Below are positions 1 to 11,358 of a stretch of DNA of 64,000 nucleotides, piece after piece; position 1 is the first letter of the stretch, and every line of letters starts with the position of its first letter. The notes beneath the pieces are model-generated. The model made no database searches. It was given only the letters and a program-made list of their open reading frames with translations, and was not told the DNA's origin. Origin of the DNA: Vesta saturnalis (taxonomy: Eukaryota > Arthropoda > Insecta > Coleoptera > Lampyridae). Both the position numbers and the translations under genes were made by a program. The stretch covers positions 4,297,501-4,361,500 of the forward strand of contig JARFJB010000534.1 of assembly GCA_036346205.1 (NCBI GenBank), given 5' to 3'.

Positions 1-68
1 AATTTTCATCGTGTCTTCAATAGGTATTTTGGTGTCTTCTCTCTTGGAATTAATTCCAAGAGAGAAGA
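1..68. repeat. Inverted self-junction of PLE-1 with a perfect 34-bp palindrome
   Basis: Positions 35-68 form a perfect 34-bp palindrome centred between 51 and 52. Bases 1-34 match the reverse complement of 316-349 (33 of 34 bases). Outside the window the inverted copy probably continues. The first roughly 14 residues of the open frame that starts near base 11 are therefore antisense PLE sequence, not protein N-terminus. Confidence 0.9.
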
Positions 69-1618
69 GTTCAAGAATCCCCAAAATATACGGACTCCCA
101 AAAATACATAAGGAAAACTGGCCATTACGCCCTATCGTCAGTGCATTCAATTCTCCGACTCATGACCTTGCTCGTTATCTAGCCAAAGTTATTCAACCGA
201 TTTGTGAAAATGCTGTATCCTACATCAAAAACTCTTATGATTTTCTACACAAACTCAAAATTGTACCCTTGGCTCCAAATGACATTTTAGTTAGCTTCGA
301 CATAACGTCACTTTTCACCAAAATACCTATGGAAGACACGATGAAAATTCTAGAAGAAAAACACTCAATAAACCAAGACATACTCAAATTGATAAACCAC
401 TGCATGCACTCAACCTATTTTACATACAAAGGACAATTCTACAAGCAAATTCAAGGAACACCTATGGGCTCGCCACTCTCTCCAGCTTTTGCGAACGTAT
501 ATATGGAACATTTTGAAACCATTGCTTTAAATTCTGCAGATTTAAAACCTAAATGTTGGTTTCGTTATGTTGACGACACATTTGTAGTTTGGCCCCATGG
601 AAAAGGAAACTTGAACCATTTTCTAGGACATATTAACAACATTCACGACAACATTAAATTTACTATGGAAGTTGAAGAAAATAATTCACTCCCTTTTTTG
701 GACACCCTAATAACAAGACTTCCTAATGGTAAATTTACACACAAAGTTTATCGAAAACCAACACATACGAATAGATACATGAACTCTCTCTCGCATCACC
801 ATCCTGGTCAATTACGTAGCGTTATGAAATCCTTCATATACCGCTCTTACCACTTATCTGACCAAAATTCTAGAACGGAAGAGATGAAGACTATTAATAA
901 AATACTAGTTCAAAATGGATACAAAGATCAAGAAATTTTGAAAATTACCAACGAAATAAGAAGACCAAGAAATAATAGCTTGTCAAACAATGAACGAAAG
1001 ACTCCTGTTATTCTACCTTATATAAAGGGAATTACAGACAGAATAGCAAAGAAATTTCCCAAAAACGACTTCACACCGGTATTCAAACCACATTCAACTT
1101 TGTCCCAACTTTTAAGAAACCCCAAAGACAAAGTTCCTAATGAAAGCCAAGGAGTGTATGAGATACCGTGCAACAACTGTCGAAGAACTTATATAGGACA
1201 AACTAACAGAATATTATATGCGAGAGCCGATGAACACCAACTAGCAATTAAACAGCACAATCCTTCATCGTCTTTAGCTACACATCATTTAGATACAGGA
1301 CACCAAATTAATACCAACAATATCCGTTTAATTGCACCTCTATATACCTTACAAGCAAGAATTATTAGAGAAGCAGTTGAAATTGAAAGAAGACCAAACG
1401 CCCTCAATAAACGAGATGACACTTCTAGAATGCCACAAATTTGGAAGAATATCATTAAACAAGTTGATTCTACATTTCAACCAACTCCAAATCTTCCAGC
1501 AATTTCAAACACTTATGCTGCAACTATTCCAGGCGTCCCCACTTCTGCACCTTCTACATCACATACTAGACCAACTACCCGAAGTCAAACACACTCGTCC
1601 AGATTAAAATTAAATTAG
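52..1618 (+). CDS. PLE reverse transcriptase / GIY-YIG endonuclease, N-terminally truncated
   Basis: This is the polyprotein of PLE-1, about 520 residues in one uninterrupted frame. The conserved block YGLPKIHK followed by PLRPIVS opens it (bases about 90-145). QGTPMGSPLSP lies near 450-485, and the catalytic box RYVDD is at about 560-575. The C-terminal endonuclease is visible as GVYEIPC...YIGQT with downstream R and H residues (about 1155-1290). A Ser/Thr-rich tail follows and the stop is TAG at 1616-1618. The N-terminal domain upstream of the first RT motifs is missing at the inverted junction, and no authentic start codon is present. No stop or frameshift is seen, so the insertion may be fairly young. 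PLE assignment is secure from the RT plus GIY-YIG combination. Confidence 0.92.
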
Positions 1619-1691
1619 TTACCTTGTTTCATATTTTGTACTTGTTAAAAATAGTTACCTTATTTCAATTTCTGTAATTGTCAAATAAATT

Positions 1692-1726
1692 CTTGACAAA
1701 GGGAACAAAGGACGTTCCCGAAACGT
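1692..1726 (+). ncRNA. Hammerhead-like hairpin in PLE-1 3' UTR (degenerate)
   Basis: A GGGAAC...GTTCCC hairpin is followed at once by GAAACGTT. The layout matches stem II plus GAAA of the hammerhead ribozymes known from PLEs. The upstream core reads TTGACAAA rather than CTGANGA, so activity is doubtful. The 3' end downstream is colinear with the other PLE tails in this window. Confidence 0.45.
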
Positions 1727-1778
1727 TGAATTAATTTTTACGTTTATTTACACAAGTTTTAAAGAAAAATTGTCTTAT

Positions 1779-1782
<4 letters not shown>

Positions 1783-1825
<43 letters not shown>
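1783..1825. repeat. (TA)n microsatellite at the PLE-1 3' end
   Basis: About 21 uninterrupted TA units follow directly after the PLE tail, a typical PLE landing site. Confidence 0.95.
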
Positions 1826-1827
<2 letters not shown>

Positions 1828-1836
1828 TAATAGAAG

Positions 1837-2017
1837 GTTGCGAAATACTAAGTTACATGTCGAATATTTTAGTAGACATCCCTATCCATGGAAGTGGTCC
1901 GAAGGTTTTGACGTATGATCAGGGACCTATACACCTAGGTGCTAGTTTGGACGTGAAGAAATGGGAAGCGCCGGACTGCAAAAAACTTCTCTTCCGCCTG
2001 TGAAAAATAAAAAAATG
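1837..2017 (+). repeat. 180-bp direct repeat, copy A
   Basis: The copy runs from GTTGCGAAATACTAAG to an A-rich end and is roughly 80% identical by eye to copy B at 2781-2960. The two lie 944 bp apart. The sequence between them holds the short motif ATGGAACACCCTGTATAT (near 2171), which recurs near 20.4 and 20.7 kb, but no gene. The pair could be a tandem dimer or degenerate long terminal repeats. Confidence 0.75.
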
Positions 2018-2780
2018 AGTTATTAATTAATTTTGCGAGTCAGTCCGCAGTATATAATTTAAATTTCAGTTAAGAAAATAACATACAAATGAATCCAAAT
2101 TGCAACCTCCAAAAAACAACAGGTCCGACTTCTGGTTTCGCCGTAAATTACGCTAAAGCTGAAAATTTAAATGGAACACCCTGTATATTTTTCATATTTG
2201 GATTCTAGGGCTTCTGTCAAATGTCAATTCAGGTGCCATTTTAATTTAATTTATTTTTTTAATTTTAGATCATTATATCGTCATCTAAAATATAATTGCC
2301 GTACAATTATCTCCACAATATTATTTTTCCTAATAATTAATTGTGAAGTTTGTTAACGATCAAATTTAAAAATTACGGTTTTTTAACTAAAACTCACTGT
2401 CCCCAATACATACATGGGCCACTCTGTATATTAAATAGCCCGTTCAAGTACTAGTAAAACAATATGCATAGTAATTTCCTTAGTTACTAAAAAAAGCAGT
2501 AATTTTTATTTTTCTAATTTTTATTAACACAACATGCTCTTGAAGCCGACTCTGTCAAAGTAAAATGGCGTTTGAGTTGACGTTTGGCAGATGAACTGTA
2601 GTCGTAGAATTCAAAGATGTAAAAATGTACAGGTTCTTCCATTTAAAATTTCAGCTTGTCATTTCCGGTAAAACCGGAAGTCCATCATATTGTTTTTTAT
2701 TTAAAAAAATCCCAAACTGGCTCTAATACAACCCTTCAAAACTTGAACAAAATCTAACGACCCGTTCAAAAGTTACAGGG

Positions 2781-2960
2781 GTTGCAAAATACTAAGCTAC
2801 ATGTCGAATATTTTAGTAGAGAAATTACTATCCATCGGAGTGGTTCGAAGGTTGTGAGGTACGATCAGGCACTATACACCTAGGTGATAGTTTGGCCGTA
2901 CAGGAATGGGAAGCGTTAAGCTGCACAAAGATTCTCTGCCACACGTAAAAAATAAAAAAA
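2781..2960 (+). repeat. 180-bp direct repeat, copy B
   Basis: Partner of copy A at 1837. It shares GTCGAATATTTTAGTAGA and TACACCTAGGTG and ends in the same A-rich stretch. Confidence 0.75.
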
Positions 2961-3018
2961 TTCAAATTTCACAACAGTGTTTCAACACCTTTAACAATTT
3001 TGAAAGATAATATTAGTA

Positions 3019-3118
3019 CTGACGAAGATAACTGTAAGTGTTATCGAAACGTTTAGATTGTATAACTAAAATAAACAAATACACCATACAAAAACCTAAA
3101 AAAGATAAGTATTTTGAA
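3019..3118 (+). ncRNA. PLE 3' end with hammerhead ribozyme core, copy 1
   Basis: The core CTGACGA, a stem II hairpin (GATAAC/GTTATC), then GAAAC occupies 3019-3050. This is the layout of a hammerhead ribozyme. The following tail to about 3118 (ending near GATAAGTATTTT) is shared with copies at 19975 and 22270. No PLE coding sequence lies immediately upstream, so this looks like a severely 5'-truncated insertion. Confidence 0.65.
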
Positions 3119-3192
3119 TTTAAATTTCATTTATAAAACAAATAGTGGTGCAAATTCCTTCTAGAGTATGCAAATCAGTGACAAAAAAGATA

Positions 3193-3304
3193 ATTAGTGA
3201 TGCTAATTCAGACTTGATGATACAAATAAGTGAATCTAAATTTCAGTTATAAAAAAATAGTTAGTGGTGCTAATTCAGACTTGATGATACAAATAAGTGA
3301 ATCT
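3193..3304 (+). repeat. 68-bp tandem repeat, two near-identical units
   Basis: Units starting at 3193 and 3261 share the block from GTGCTAATTCAG through AATAAGTGAATCT. A more diverged third unit lies just upstream. Confidence 0.8.
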
Positions 3305-3310
3305 CCCCTG

Positions 3311-3384
3311 TACACACACGCACGCACGCACCCGTGTACGCACGCGCTCACGTAGACGCGCACGCAGGCACACGCACGCACACA

Positions 3385-3441
<57 letters not shown>
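3311..3441. repeat. Compound (CA/CG)n-(TA)n microsatellite
   Basis: An ACGC/ACAC-rich tract is followed by a pure TA tract from about 3388. The open frame read across it on minus is low-complexity and not a gene. Confidence 0.95.
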
Positions 3442-3446
<5 letters not shown>

Positions 3447-5961
3447 TACAAATCTAAAAAAAATATGTTCATATGGTAAAACATCACATGAAATATAACT
3501 TCAGATAAATATCATCAATAATTAAGGTGATTTATATATTCACTTTCCTTTCAAGCTTGAACAGATGAACAGAATAAGTAATTATACGAAATTAACATGT
3601 AATAAACCATACATTAGTTGGAAAAGTCTGACCTTATAGCTGCTATTTGAGATGTCCTGGTGGTGACGAGAAGGTGCCTAAGTTGTATTATTAACTATCC
3701 TTACAGCAGACAATGTATGTAGCAATTTGCAGTTTATAGTAGATCGAAGTTGTACATGACTACGAAGTATAAGCTATTGTTACCATTTGATACGCCTTTC
3801 TTTCAAACCAAGAATGCAACCTAAAAGAAATTATAGAATGTAACAGTCCCAAATATGCAGTGCATAATGTTACGATACCTGAGCTGCTGATCGGTTTTAT
3901 GAGTGTTCCATGTGTGAATCAATCTAGAGTCTGTCCGATTTACAATTTTAAGTATCAGGTAATAAGTTTAGCAGTAACCCATTAAATTGTTTAATTATAG
4001 GTAAAGCAGAAATCCGAAAGAAACTTGGTACAAGTTAAAAATGGAAAACGTACTTTTGTCCTTCGCAGGTGTTCTAAAATCAGAAACAAATGGCAAGAAA
4101 ACTCTTTTACAGTAGGTGAAATAGAAAACACTACTTAGATTTAGTTGCGCCGCCAAAAAAATAAAAATTTTAATAAATTGAAGTTAGCTAATATTGCATT
4201 CACATATGGAGACCAGTAAAGTGTGTTGCCTATCTATCAGTGCAACTACACTGCAATTGATATTTAAGTATGTTAAATTTAAGCGTTACATAATCACCAT
4301 TTCGGCTGTGTAAACGCTTTCACAACGTTGTTAAAATATTATGCCAGAAGTTGCCATAAAAAACTGCTGCATTGTTTTGCTACAATGTCATTGCGACTAG
4401 AATAAATTAGCAATCTTATGTGACACTACAAAACTTACCTTTTCATTAGTGCAAACGTCCACCCAATTATCTCTGATAAATCCATAATTTAGAATTCTTA
4501 ATTTTCATAGAATATATGAAATTCTTACTTTCTTGTGATTTGGAGTAGCCCAACTGCTTAGCTAATACTTGAGGAAGCATTTTTGTATGAAAATTGTTTT
4601 GTATAGTTTGTAGGTAGGTGCGAAATAAAAAGAAATACCGATCAGTTTAAATATATCGTTTAATCGTAATAATAAGTATTGATAAAGTTATATGTACAAA
4701 ACACTATTATATTTACAATTATAAAATGCACTTAGTTTTATTATACACAAAAAAATACGTTACTCACACATTCGATTTAAACATACTATGACTAGCTCTT
4801 AATTGTATGTAGGAATTGTACTACATTGACAGTTACAAACAAAAAAAAATCATTCCAGTAGTAAATTCCTATTTTTACAAATAATATTGATGTACTAACA
4901 CTGGTCTATATAGACTTTTAACTTAATAAACAATCACAACCACTATTAAAAACTAAAATAAGTAAAACAACATTTCTTGAAGGAATGGATAAACGTCTTT
5001 TCATAGGTACCACCAACTAACCATTTACCTTTTTTTTTATTCTCACATACAAATAATTTTTAAATAAAATAATAAATATCTAGAGTTTAGAATATTTACA
5101 AAATGTATATAGAAATATTGCATATAGGTTTGTTTATTTACACAAATGATTTAAATATTTTCAAGATTTTTCGAAAATACAAAATCACGCATTTAAGACT
5201 GCCCACAAAAAACAAAATTCTAAACATAAACAAGAAATGTTGAGGAACAAAAACTGAACACTGTAAATAGATAGGTACGTACCACATAAATTAGTTAATA
5301 TTCCTAGATTAGATACACTGTATTATGCAGTCATTTCCTTCTATCACAATCTGAACATTTTAATTCTTTGTTTATATATCTTACAGTTAGTGTTTTATTA
5401 TTTTTTACACACATAGGAAGATTTAGGATTTAATGTTGTAATTGGTCATAATCCTGCTTAATCTTTAATCGTACAAATATAGAAGTTGGTAAAAATTTTA
5501 ATATGTAAAGATATAATCTAAAAACTAACTATAAGGTAAATAAACAAAGTAAATACCTATTTACATCACATTTCGAACAAAACGTGTGAATTAAATAAAA
5601 CGAGATTAAAAACATGATGGCGTCTCTAAATGTTTAAAAATATATTTAGCTGCTATTAATACAGTCTCTATATTTCGTTTAAATCACATTTTTGGAATGG
5701 ATTCATTTATTGCTCAGTTTTAAAGAACACTCGAGTTTATAGTCAATGTTGATGGTAAATATCAATGGGACTTGGATATCGTGAAAATCCGTTTCTGTTA
5801 TCTCTAGGCGCTTTTAAAGAATGTGCCCTACAAGAGTCTCCAGCGATATACGTAAATCCCGTAACGGGGAGTGTGCCCCCTGGCCCACGTGGAGGCCTCG
5901 CACGCCGACCCTCGCCCCCATCGACACAAAATACCCCGGAGGGCGGCGCGCTTAGTTCTAG
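3442..5961. other. Gene-free flank, including probable caps/trn 3' UTR
   Basis: No credible coding sequence is present. The half nearest the gene (roughly 4600-5961) is very AT-rich and probably carries the minus-strand 3' UTR. Several TTTATT strings read as AATAAA on minus, but I cannot choose the real polyadenylation site. Confidence 0.5.
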
Positions 5962-7461
5962 CTACAATTCCGTCACCGGAATCGGCTTAATGTTATGTTG
6001 AGCCGATCGCATGATGTAATCATCATCGGAAAACGTCTTCTGATATTCGTGTTCTTTTCTACTTATCGCTCGCTTATTCCATTTGTAATCCTTAACGGCT
6101 TCACGAACACGTTGTCGGTAACGAAACAATAATAATCCTAAACCCCCTAAAAGTATAACCGCACTCACGCACAATGTCACTAAAATTGCTTGCTGACGTG
6201 GATCGCTGAAGGAGCAACCAAGATCGTCTGCTCCCAACGCTCTCAAAGATCTCTCTTTAAGCGGTATCGGAAACGAACATTGGACTGTTGTTAAATTTTT
6301 TACGGCCATTAAATTACTAAGCCACAGTATATGACAATCACATTTGACTGGATTATCCGTTAGTTCTAACACTCTTAATTCATTCCAGGATAACCACGAC
6401 TCTGAAAACGTTTTAAACGCATTCTCCTTTAGTATCAGATGCTTTAAATTGGGTAAACCGACTAGAGCTCCGTCTTCTATAACTTCCAATTTCCGGTTAC
6501 TCGCTAAAATAATTGTTTCTATGTTTAAATTATCACCGAATGCGCCTTTTTCGATATTCACTAAATGAGCAGCTCCGGTAATATCTAATTTTCGTAAATT
6601 ACTTAATCCCTTAAAGGAATTTGTCTCGACCGTTGTAAATTCATTTTGTCCGATCGTTAACTCTTCGAGTCGTGACAAATGTGATAACTGTTTTGTAGGA
6701 ATTCGACCTAATTTGTTGTCTGCTAAATTAAGGTTCCTTAAAGTATTCAAACCCCGAAAGGCGTCATTACTGATGTCTAATAAAGCGGCTCCGCTTAAAT
6801 CCAGCACGGATAACTTATTCAATCCTTCGAAGGCATCATCTGGAAGAAAAGTAAACGAGTTGAGACCGACGTGAAGTTCGGCGAGGCTTCCCATAACTGG
6901 AAATGATGGGGTCGGAACAGACGTTAGCTGATTATCGTCAAGATATAAAACCCTTAACGCTAGAAGACCGTCAAAAGCTAACGCATCAATCTTAGATATC
7001 CTATTTTGGCCGAGATTTAACTCTTCCAATTTTGTAAGTACAGTAAATAAACCTCTCGGTAATTCGTCTAAGAAGTTCTCTCGTAGATTTAATACCGTTA
7101 ATGATTTTAAGCCTTGAAATGTTTTATTCGTAACGGCCGATATTTTATTCTTATTTAAGTGTAATTCTTGTAATTTCTCTTGATAAATAAAACTCTTGGT
7201 TGGAATGTTGATTAGATGATTACTGGAAAGATCGACGTATTGTAGATCTTTGTAGAACTGAAAGGCTGCGTCTACTGTCTTTATTTTATTATTTCGTAAA
7301 ACGAGTCTTTGAATTGCTGGGTTTAGAGTAATAGGCAAAACGTCTAATTTACTTTTTTCACATTGCACTACGTATGTTTCATCGTTACAAACACAGCCAG
7401 TTGGGCATCCAACCGCTTGCGCTGATGATATTAATAATCCCACGACGAATAACTTCAACAT
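5962..7461 (-). CDS. caps/trn: Leucine-rich-repeat transmembrane protein, Capricious/Tartan family
   Basis: The 499-residue product is a type I membrane adhesion protein. A signal peptide (about 1-16) precedes a Cys-rich LRR N-cap (CPTGCVC). About 13 LRRs of LxxLxLxxN type follow, then a C-cap (KCDCHILWLSNL and a later paired C). One membrane span lies at about 425-446, followed by a 53-residue tail with the conserved block RKEHEYQKTF and a C-terminal VTEL that could bind PDZ domains. In flies, Caps and Trn act in cell recognition during boundary formation, tracheal and neuronal targeting. The open frame continues 20 codons further upstream, but a polypyrimidine tract ending in TTGCAG closes at 7483, so the true exon starts at 7482 and the start is the ATG at 7459-7461, directly before the signal peptide. 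The coding region is a single exon. I cannot separate caps from trn by eye; the tail is short for either fly protein. Confidence 0.88.
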   Translation of the reverse strand: MLKLFVVGLLISSAQAVGCPTGCVCNDETYVVQCEKSKLDVLPITLNPAIQRLVLRNNKIKTVDAAFQFYKDLQYVDLSSNHLINIPTKSFIYQEKLQELHLNKNKISAVTNKTFQGLKSLTVLNLRENFLDELPRGLFTVLTKLEELNLGQNRISKIDALAFDGLLALRVLYLDDNQLTSVPTPSFPVMGSLAELHVGLNSFTFLPDDAFEGLNKLSVLDLSGAALLDISNDAFRGLNTLRNLNLADNKLGRIPTKQLSHLSRLEELTIGQNEFTTVETNSFKGLSNLRKLDITGAAHLVNIEKGAFGDNLNIETIILASNRKLEVIEDGALVGLPNLKHLILKENAFKTFSESWLSWNELRVLELTDNPVKCDCHILWLSNLMAVKNLTTVQCSFPIPLKERSLRALGADDLGCSFSDPRQQAILVTLCVSAVILLGGLGLLLFRYRQRVREAVKDYKWNKRAISRKEHEYQKTFSDDDYIMRSAQHNIKPIPVTEL

Positions 7462-7482
7462 CGCTGTCGGTGTCCGCAACCA

Positions 7483-7505
7483 CTGCAATGGAAAGAAAAA
7501 GAAAT
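7483..7505 (-). promoter_or_regulatory. 3' splice acceptor before the caps/trn coding exon
   Basis: On minus, a pyrimidine-rich run (TTTCTTTTTCTTTCCATTGC) ends in AG at 7484-7483, 22 bases before the start codon. It implies at least one non-coding upstream exon and decides the start codon. Confidence 0.75.
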
Positions 7506-7872
7506 TAATAATATCCTTCAACCCCTACAATTACAAAAAGGTCAAATTCAATAATTCAGAACTTTTAGTACATTACTCCAATAAGGTCGCTGCCATTAAA
7601 ATATAAAATGTGTAATCGACCATAAAACGTACATACGGACAATACCGATTTGATTGGGTTATAAAAATTGATTTCGTTGACGCTCAGCGCCAATATAACA
7701 AAGATTTAAATTGCGAGAGTTTTTTTTTTGGCTTAAAATTATTACAGGTTTTTATAATTAATATCTGGAAAGTCACGCGGAAGTAATTTTTATCTGCTAA
7801 AGAAGTAAAAACGAATTTTCAACACTGCTAAAAGTTTTGCATCAAGGGACACATTCAAATAGCACTAAGCGC

Positions 7873-7956
7873 CTGTGGATAAGAGAGAAAAATAATAGTT
7901 GGGCTGCGTTGGGTCTCCGGCCAATCATCCTGGCGGCGGCCGTGTAAGCTGCTTAC
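7873..7956 (-). other. Possible 84-bp intron of a 5' UTR exon
   Basis: On minus a consensus donor (G|GTAAGC at 7956) is followed 84 bp later by an acceptor (TCTTATCCACAG ending at 7873) inside an unusually GC-rich island (7914-8000). It could be an upstream non-coding exon pair of caps/trn. The link is inference; no transcript evidence is available. Confidence 0.3.
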
Positions 7957-8698
7957 CGTCCCGTTGGGGGACATTACACAGATTGCTGCGGAGGCACGCA
8001 CCCCTCTAACATTGCAGTAAATTGGAATTATAATGATTTCCTACTCTACTTGATTATAATGAGTGTACAACCCAAACAGCTGATATAACGATAACACCAT
8101 AGTTTTATCATACACCTTACATTCATCATAATTCATGCTGAGAATAACAATAACTCATTCTAACGTTGGTGAGATTAAAAAAAAAGGACAGGATACAATG
8201 CGAGGTATGAATAATGAATAGATTTTGGAGATCTGCTTCTACGGTTCGATATAAAATTTAATGCAGAAAAAGCGGTGGCGTGTTTGTGGTGGTATCAAAG
8301 AAGTAAAAATATTAGAAGGAAATGTCAGAACAGTAATAAAAATAAAAGTGACAGTTCAATTGGGGTATGTCAATCACGATACGCCCGATTAAATTCTACC
8401 CTTCCGGTTGGTATACGTATACTAATGAAGTAAGTTTTTTCTGACTAATATTTCAGATAAAATGAAGTAAAATCATGTTTTCATCCATTATATCAGAATC
8501 TAGACATGGAACGTTAGCAATACTTCCTTATCAAAGTTCTTTTGTAGAGTAAGTGCATAAATCTACTCCACAAATTGCGATTGAAAATAATGATTTTGTA
8601 ATGGTGTTGAATTTAGGGTGGATCGAATTTTCATTTTTTCGAAACTCATCTTGGGCCACTGCGGAAAAGATGCTACGTAGAAGCAGAATTATGATTGC

Positions 8699-8700
<2 letters not shown>

Positions 8701-8783
<83 letters not shown>
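8701..8783. repeat. (TA)n microsatellite
   Basis: About 40 TA units without interruption. Confidence 0.95.
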
Positions 8784-8785
<2 letters not shown>

Positions 8786-9983
8786 AGATGTTCAGAAAGA
8801 GGTAAAAGAAGTATCGGAGAGTTTAAATGACATTTGGGTAATAAAAAGGGGTGATTTCAAGCTCGATACATGTGCAAGACACTGTTTTATATAAATCTGG
8901 TTCACGATGTGATTAAAATACATTTGTTTGGTATAAATTAGTCTGAATATTATTTACTTAGTTTGGTTTTATCATAAAAAGCATTTTGCTGCTAACAAAA
9001 TTGTCAAGAATGTTAAATATAACCATTATCATGAAGTCATTTTAGTATTTCAATTATTGCAATAAAAGTCAATTTTTCAAGGGTAATTTGGCAAGTGAAC
9101 ACTTTACAGGTGTTTAAAAATGAACTGTATAGTTAGGATTATGTTAGGGATAGTGTGTATAATTAGTTTTTGAAATCAGGAAATATAAAAATTTCATAAA
9201 AGGGTTATAATTTGGACAGTTTAGACATTTTTCGCACATATTTTTGGAAGCGACTTAGTGACAAAAATTCTGATATAAGTTTAATAATAAGAACAACACA
9301 TAGAACATTTTGATATAAAGACATTTATAGTGGTGTACATTTTTATAGTGAAATGATTCATAAGAGTGTTGACGAAGAGACTTTTTTAATGCAACACTAC
9401 ATGACATTATGCATTACTAATATATAGTGAGAATAATAAAGACAAGAATTACAAACCTGTAACATAACATTTCAAGTGTTGAAAACATTTTTAAATATGA
9501 ACTATTTCCAATTTTAGATTTAAGTTTGGTTAGGTTATAATTTCTAGGTTTTTTACATAATTTTATACTTTTTTCACATTTTTAGGCTTAAATTTTGCTC
9601 TTAAAGCAATTAGTAGAAGTTCTTTCATAATATAGCACAGTTTTTAAAAGGATACATCGCTTTTCACCGCAAAATTGTGTGAAATTTGAGGTGAATTTAG
9701 GATAAATTTGCAAAAGCTTAAAATTTCTTTAAATTAAATATTTCTAACACAAAAAGTATGTGTACTTGTGTAAAATTTTCTCAAAATTCCATTTATGTAA
9801 TTAGATTAAGTGTAGCTTATAAGTTTGAATAGTTATAAGCTTATTTAAGTTAGATTAAGTGACTTCGTATATTAATTTTAGGAACCATAGCTTGTTAGGT
9901 GTCTTTTTATTAATTTTTATTTTCGCTTATGTATAAGAAAGTTACGGCCAATTTTCCATTTGAGTCCAATTTGTAATATATGT

Positions 9984-10155
9984 CCACCAATCAGAGCCTT
10001 AGATACGTAGGCAAAATGGCTGGAAAAAAAATGAATTTTTGGTAACAACCAGAAAGATATAAAAGGAAGTGCTCTGGAAATTCAACTCTCTCTCTAGAAT
10101 TTGTTCAAAGTTTAAAAAGTTAAAACAGTGTTGTGCAATTGTGTAAAAAAAGTAA
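9984..10155 (+). promoter_or_regulatory. Promoter-like cluster: CCAAT box, TATA box, initiator, splice donor
   Basis: CACCAATCAG lies near 9985, GATATAAAAGG near 10055, a pyrimidine-rich start region (CAACTCTCTCTCTAG) about 30 bp further on, and AAA|GTAAGT near 10150. The spacing fits an RNA polymerase II promoter with a short first exon. No downstream ORF is convincing, so the product may be non-coding or this may be part of a retroelement LTR. Confidence 0.4.
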
Positions 10156-10813
10156 GTTTCATAACCTAATTTAAATTTTCGTAAAGAAAGTTATATTTTA
10201 CGAAGAATACTTCCGAGAGCATTTGTTTTTATATCGACGGTAAACATAAATAGTTCGGTCTCCGATACCTGTCGTTTTCGGAAAATATTTTGTACGTGTT
10301 AATTTGTGTCACGATTTTGTAAAGTTTTCTTTTTGTGTTATCAAACTTGAGTTGATTTCGTTTATACCAAATTAAAACCCACTTTTATTTGGTTAATGTT
10401 GTTTTATTTCTCCGGACAATTTCCTTTAAATAAAATTTGAATCGGCATCTAAAAATAAAAGTGTTTATCAACAAAATTTTGGATAATATTTAAATATTTC
10501 TTTTAAAATGATACCATTCATTAAGTTTTAAATTTAATTAAATAAAAAGTTACCAAAATAAAATAAGTGATTGGAGTTTGCTGATTTCGAAGAAAACATC
10601 ATAAGTTTTGGAAGTTGGTGTCTTCGACAACCTGAGAATCGAGTTAGCTGTATATGGGTGATGGTAACAACTACAATCGAGTGGACATTGCCTGCATCTA
10701 GTTGGAGTTATCCGAAGACATCAATCTACAGTGAGAACAGTATATGTGAGTCACAAATTTTATATAACCCTATTGATTATAGACATTCATTTGGTAAATT
10801 TCCTGCAAATTAA

Positions 10814-11303
10814 TATTTATTACGTACATGTTTTGGTTTAGAATTTTAAATATTTACTTGTGTAAACACCTGTAAAGGTATTAAATTATTTTCTTTTTCA
10901 AAATTTTCATTTTGGATCTAAACAGTATATTTCTAAATTATTTGTTTGACATTTTTGACAGCTTTGATTTTACTTAAGTACATTACAACGCATGCGTTGG
11001 GAGTAAATTGTATTCAGGATAAATTTTATACTTTCATTATAATTCTATAAAGTGTATTTCATATACACATTTTCAGATTTGAATTTTACTTCAAACTAAA
11101 TTACTTTGAACTCTATCCCCAAATTGAGATTGAGCTAGTCCGGTGCATAAAAGTTAAAAAAATTCCATTTATTCATATTATTAACATTTAAATTTATTTT
11201 TACCTAATATCTAATTACCTTTCCCCATTAAAGAGACACAGCCAAACAACCCTTTTCCCTCAAACGTATTTAAATTAATATTTAATCAAAATTTAAACAT
11301 TAC

Positions 11304-11358
<55 letters not shown>

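Larger units (their letters stand above)
1..1826 (+). mobile_element. Penelope-like element (PLE-1), 5'-truncated, with inverted self-fragment
   Basis: The stretch holds the 3' two thirds of a PLE: a reverse transcriptase joined to a GIY-YIG endonuclease, a short 3' UTR with a hammerhead-like hairpin, and then a (TA)n run in which the element ends. PLEs are retroelements that use the endonuclease for target-primed reverse transcription and often sit in AT microsatellites. The sense element begins only at about base 52. Bases 1-34 are the reverse complement of 316-349 of the same element with one mismatch, so this copy is joined head-to-head to an inverted piece of itself. Confidence 0.9.
7985..10570. 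other. Gene-free AT-rich stretch
   Basis: No protein homology is visible. It includes a TA microsatellite and the promoter-like cluster listed separately. Confidence 0.6.

Noticed and set aside
3275..3487. Minus-strand ORF of 70 residues
   Set aside because: It is a translation of the CA/CG and TA microsatellite (IYIY repeats).
5765..6001. Plus-strand ORF opposite the caps/trn 3' end
   Set aside because: Its second half is a shadow of the real minus-strand gene and the first half is AT-rich flank.
10571..10813. 80-residue plus-strand ORF
   Set aside because: It lacks an ATG start, shows no recognisable domain and includes a donor-like GTGAGT; not enough to call a gene.
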